Below are positions 33,082 through 34,046 of a DNA stretch of 34,046 nt, piece by piece (position 1 is the stretch's first letter; every line of letters starts with the position of its first letter). The notes below the pieces were generated by a model, which was not told the origin of the DNA, did no database searches, and worked only from the letters and a program-made list of their open reading frames with translations. The stretch is from Clostridiaceae bacterium (GTDB taxonomy: Bacteria; Bacillota; Clostridia; Acetivibrionales; DUMB01), in NCBI GenBank assembly GCA_012840535.1, contig DULF01000177.1, positions 1-34,046 on the forward strand, given 5' to 3'. The translations under genes were made by a program, and so were the position numbers.

Positions 33082-34046
33082 ATGGGTAAAAAATATTCAA
33101 TAGGCATTGATTTCGGAACACAGTCAGGAAGGTCCGTACTGGTGGAAGTTGATACCGGGAGAGAGGTTGCGACAGCTGTTAAATATTACCCACATGGTGT
33201 AATTGATGAGTATCTTCCTGATGGTGTTACAAGGCTTGAACCCGACTGGGCGCTGCAGCATCCACAGGATTATCTTGATGTCCTTACTGAGACAATTCCT
33301 GCAATTTTGAAAGAGTCCGGCGTATCACCTGATGATGTTATTGGCATCGGCATTGATTTTACAGCATGTACAATGTTGCCTATAAAAGAAGACGGAACAC
33401 CCCTTTGTTTTATTGATGAGTATAAATCAAATCCACATGCTTACGTAAAGTTATGGAAGCACCATGCAGCCCAGGATGAGGCAAATAAGCTTAATGAAAT
33501 AGCCGAGAAAAGAGGAGAGGAATTTCTTGCTCTCTATGGAGGAAAAATATCATCTGAATGGTTTATTCCCAAAGTATGGCAAATCCTTAACGAAGCTCCT
33601 GAAATTTACGAGGCTGCCGACAAGTTTATAGAAGCCGCGGATTGGACAGTAATGCAGTTAACAGGCCAGGAAAGAAGAAACAGCTGTACTGCTGGTTACA
33701 AAGCCATATGGAATAAGCGAAAGGGCTATCCTTCAAATGAGTTTTTCAAAGCGCTTGATCCCAGGCTGGAAAATGTAATTGACGAGAAAATGAGCAGGGA
33801 CATATATCCTCTTGGCTCGAAAGCAGGAGAATTAACTGAAGCCGCTGCAAAAATGACCGGTTTAAAAGCCGGGACTGCCGTAGCCGTAGCAAATGTTGAT
33901 GCTCATGTCGCAGTACCGGCTGTTGGTATTGTCGAGCCTGGGAAAATGCTTATGATAATGGGTACTTCAACATGCCATATGCTGCTTGGCAATGAAGAAA
34001 AAATGGTCCCGGGCATATGCGGTGTTGTTGAGGATGGAATTATTCC
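33082..34046 (+). CDS. araB: Ribulokinase (3' end beyond window)
   Basis: This ORF, absent from the track because it is open at the right edge, gives 321 codons of an FGGY-family kinase that phosphorylates L-ribulose. It begins [22 protein letters not shown] with AGGAGG 9 bases upstream. Family motifs include [24 protein letters not shown] and [10 protein letters not shown]. The N-terminal and central regions are typical of AraB rather than the XylB-like branch. About 240 residues are missing at the C-terminus. It is the third gene of the AraR-controlled operon. Confidence 0.95.
   Translation, partial: MGKKYSIGIDFGTQSGRSVLVEVDTGREVATAVKYYPHGVIDEYLPDGVTRLEPDWALQHPQDYLDVLTETIPAILKESGVSPDDVIGIGIDFTACTMLPIKEDGTPLCFIDEYKSNPHAYVKLWKHHAAQDEANKLNEIAEKRGEEFLALYGGKISSEWFIPKVWQILNEAPEIYEAADKFIEAADWTVMQLTGQERRNSCTAGYKAIWNKRKGYPSNEFFKALDPRLENVIDEKMSRDIYPLGSKAGELTEAAAKMTGLKAGTAVAVANVDAHVAVPAVGIVEPGKMLMIMGTSTCHMLLGNEEKMVPGICGVVEDGII

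Overview
The window is from a low-GC, endospore-forming Firmicute of the class Clostridia, most likely a plant-polysaccharide or sugar-fermenting clostridium. This rests on spoVM and ylbJ (sporulation), a YvyF-type flagellar-operon protein and a CheW protein (motility), a T-box leader, strong AGGAGG ribosome sites with several TTG starts, gene orders shared with Bacillus (spoVM-rpmB-recG; rsmD-coaD-ylbJ), and a pentose operon under an AraR repressor. I cannot name the species from the sequence alone.

Layout. 1-2.3 kb: the 3' part of polA, coaE and a membrane-anchored lytic transglycosylase, meeting a convergent yvyF. 2.7-4.5 kb (minus strand): DAHP synthase (aroF) behind a complete T-box leader whose specifier reads UUC (Phe). 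About 330 bases rich in degenerate 7-bp repeats lie between the leader terminator and aroF. 4.6-7.2 kb: a stand-alone cheW, then ychF and a HAD phosphatase on the minus strand. 7.4-11.0 kb: response regulator, sensor kinase and an HtrA protease, a layout like CssRS-HtrA envelope stress systems. 11.1-16.0 kb: glgA-nth, a 23-codon spoVM missed by the ORF track, rpmB and recG. 16.0-24.6 kb: a URO-D family protein divergent from a ribose-type sugar ABC importer (permease, double ATPase, lipoprotein) and a LytS/YesM-YesN two-component pair. The kinase has Asn in place of its phosphoacceptor His. 24.6-27.6 kb: rsmD, coaD, a small coiled-coil protein and convergent ylbJ. 27.8-34.0 kb: a GH2 beta-mannosidase-like enzyme, then an operon of a fucose/arabinose-type isomerase, araR (GntR-LacI chimera) and the 5' part of araB, with two AraR-like palindromes placed over the promoter.

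How the genes work together. The last operon should convert L-arabinose to L-ribulose and then L-ribulose 5-phosphate, with AraR repressing its own operon. The ABC importer and its neighbouring two-component pair form a likely sugar-sensing and uptake unit. The aroF leader ties aromatic amino-acid synthesis to uncharged tRNA-Phe.

The most unusual signals are (i) the His-to-Asn change in the YesM-type kinase, (ii) a dispersed composite hairpin element (core GGGGACGGTTCC) at three or more intergenic sites, (iii) heptad repeats (GTNNGAG on the minus strand) in the aroF leader and just downstream of ychF, (iv) a non-AraA isomerase under AraR-type control, and (v) a possible ATA start for rsmD. 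All assignments come from reading the sequence; no database searches were run.
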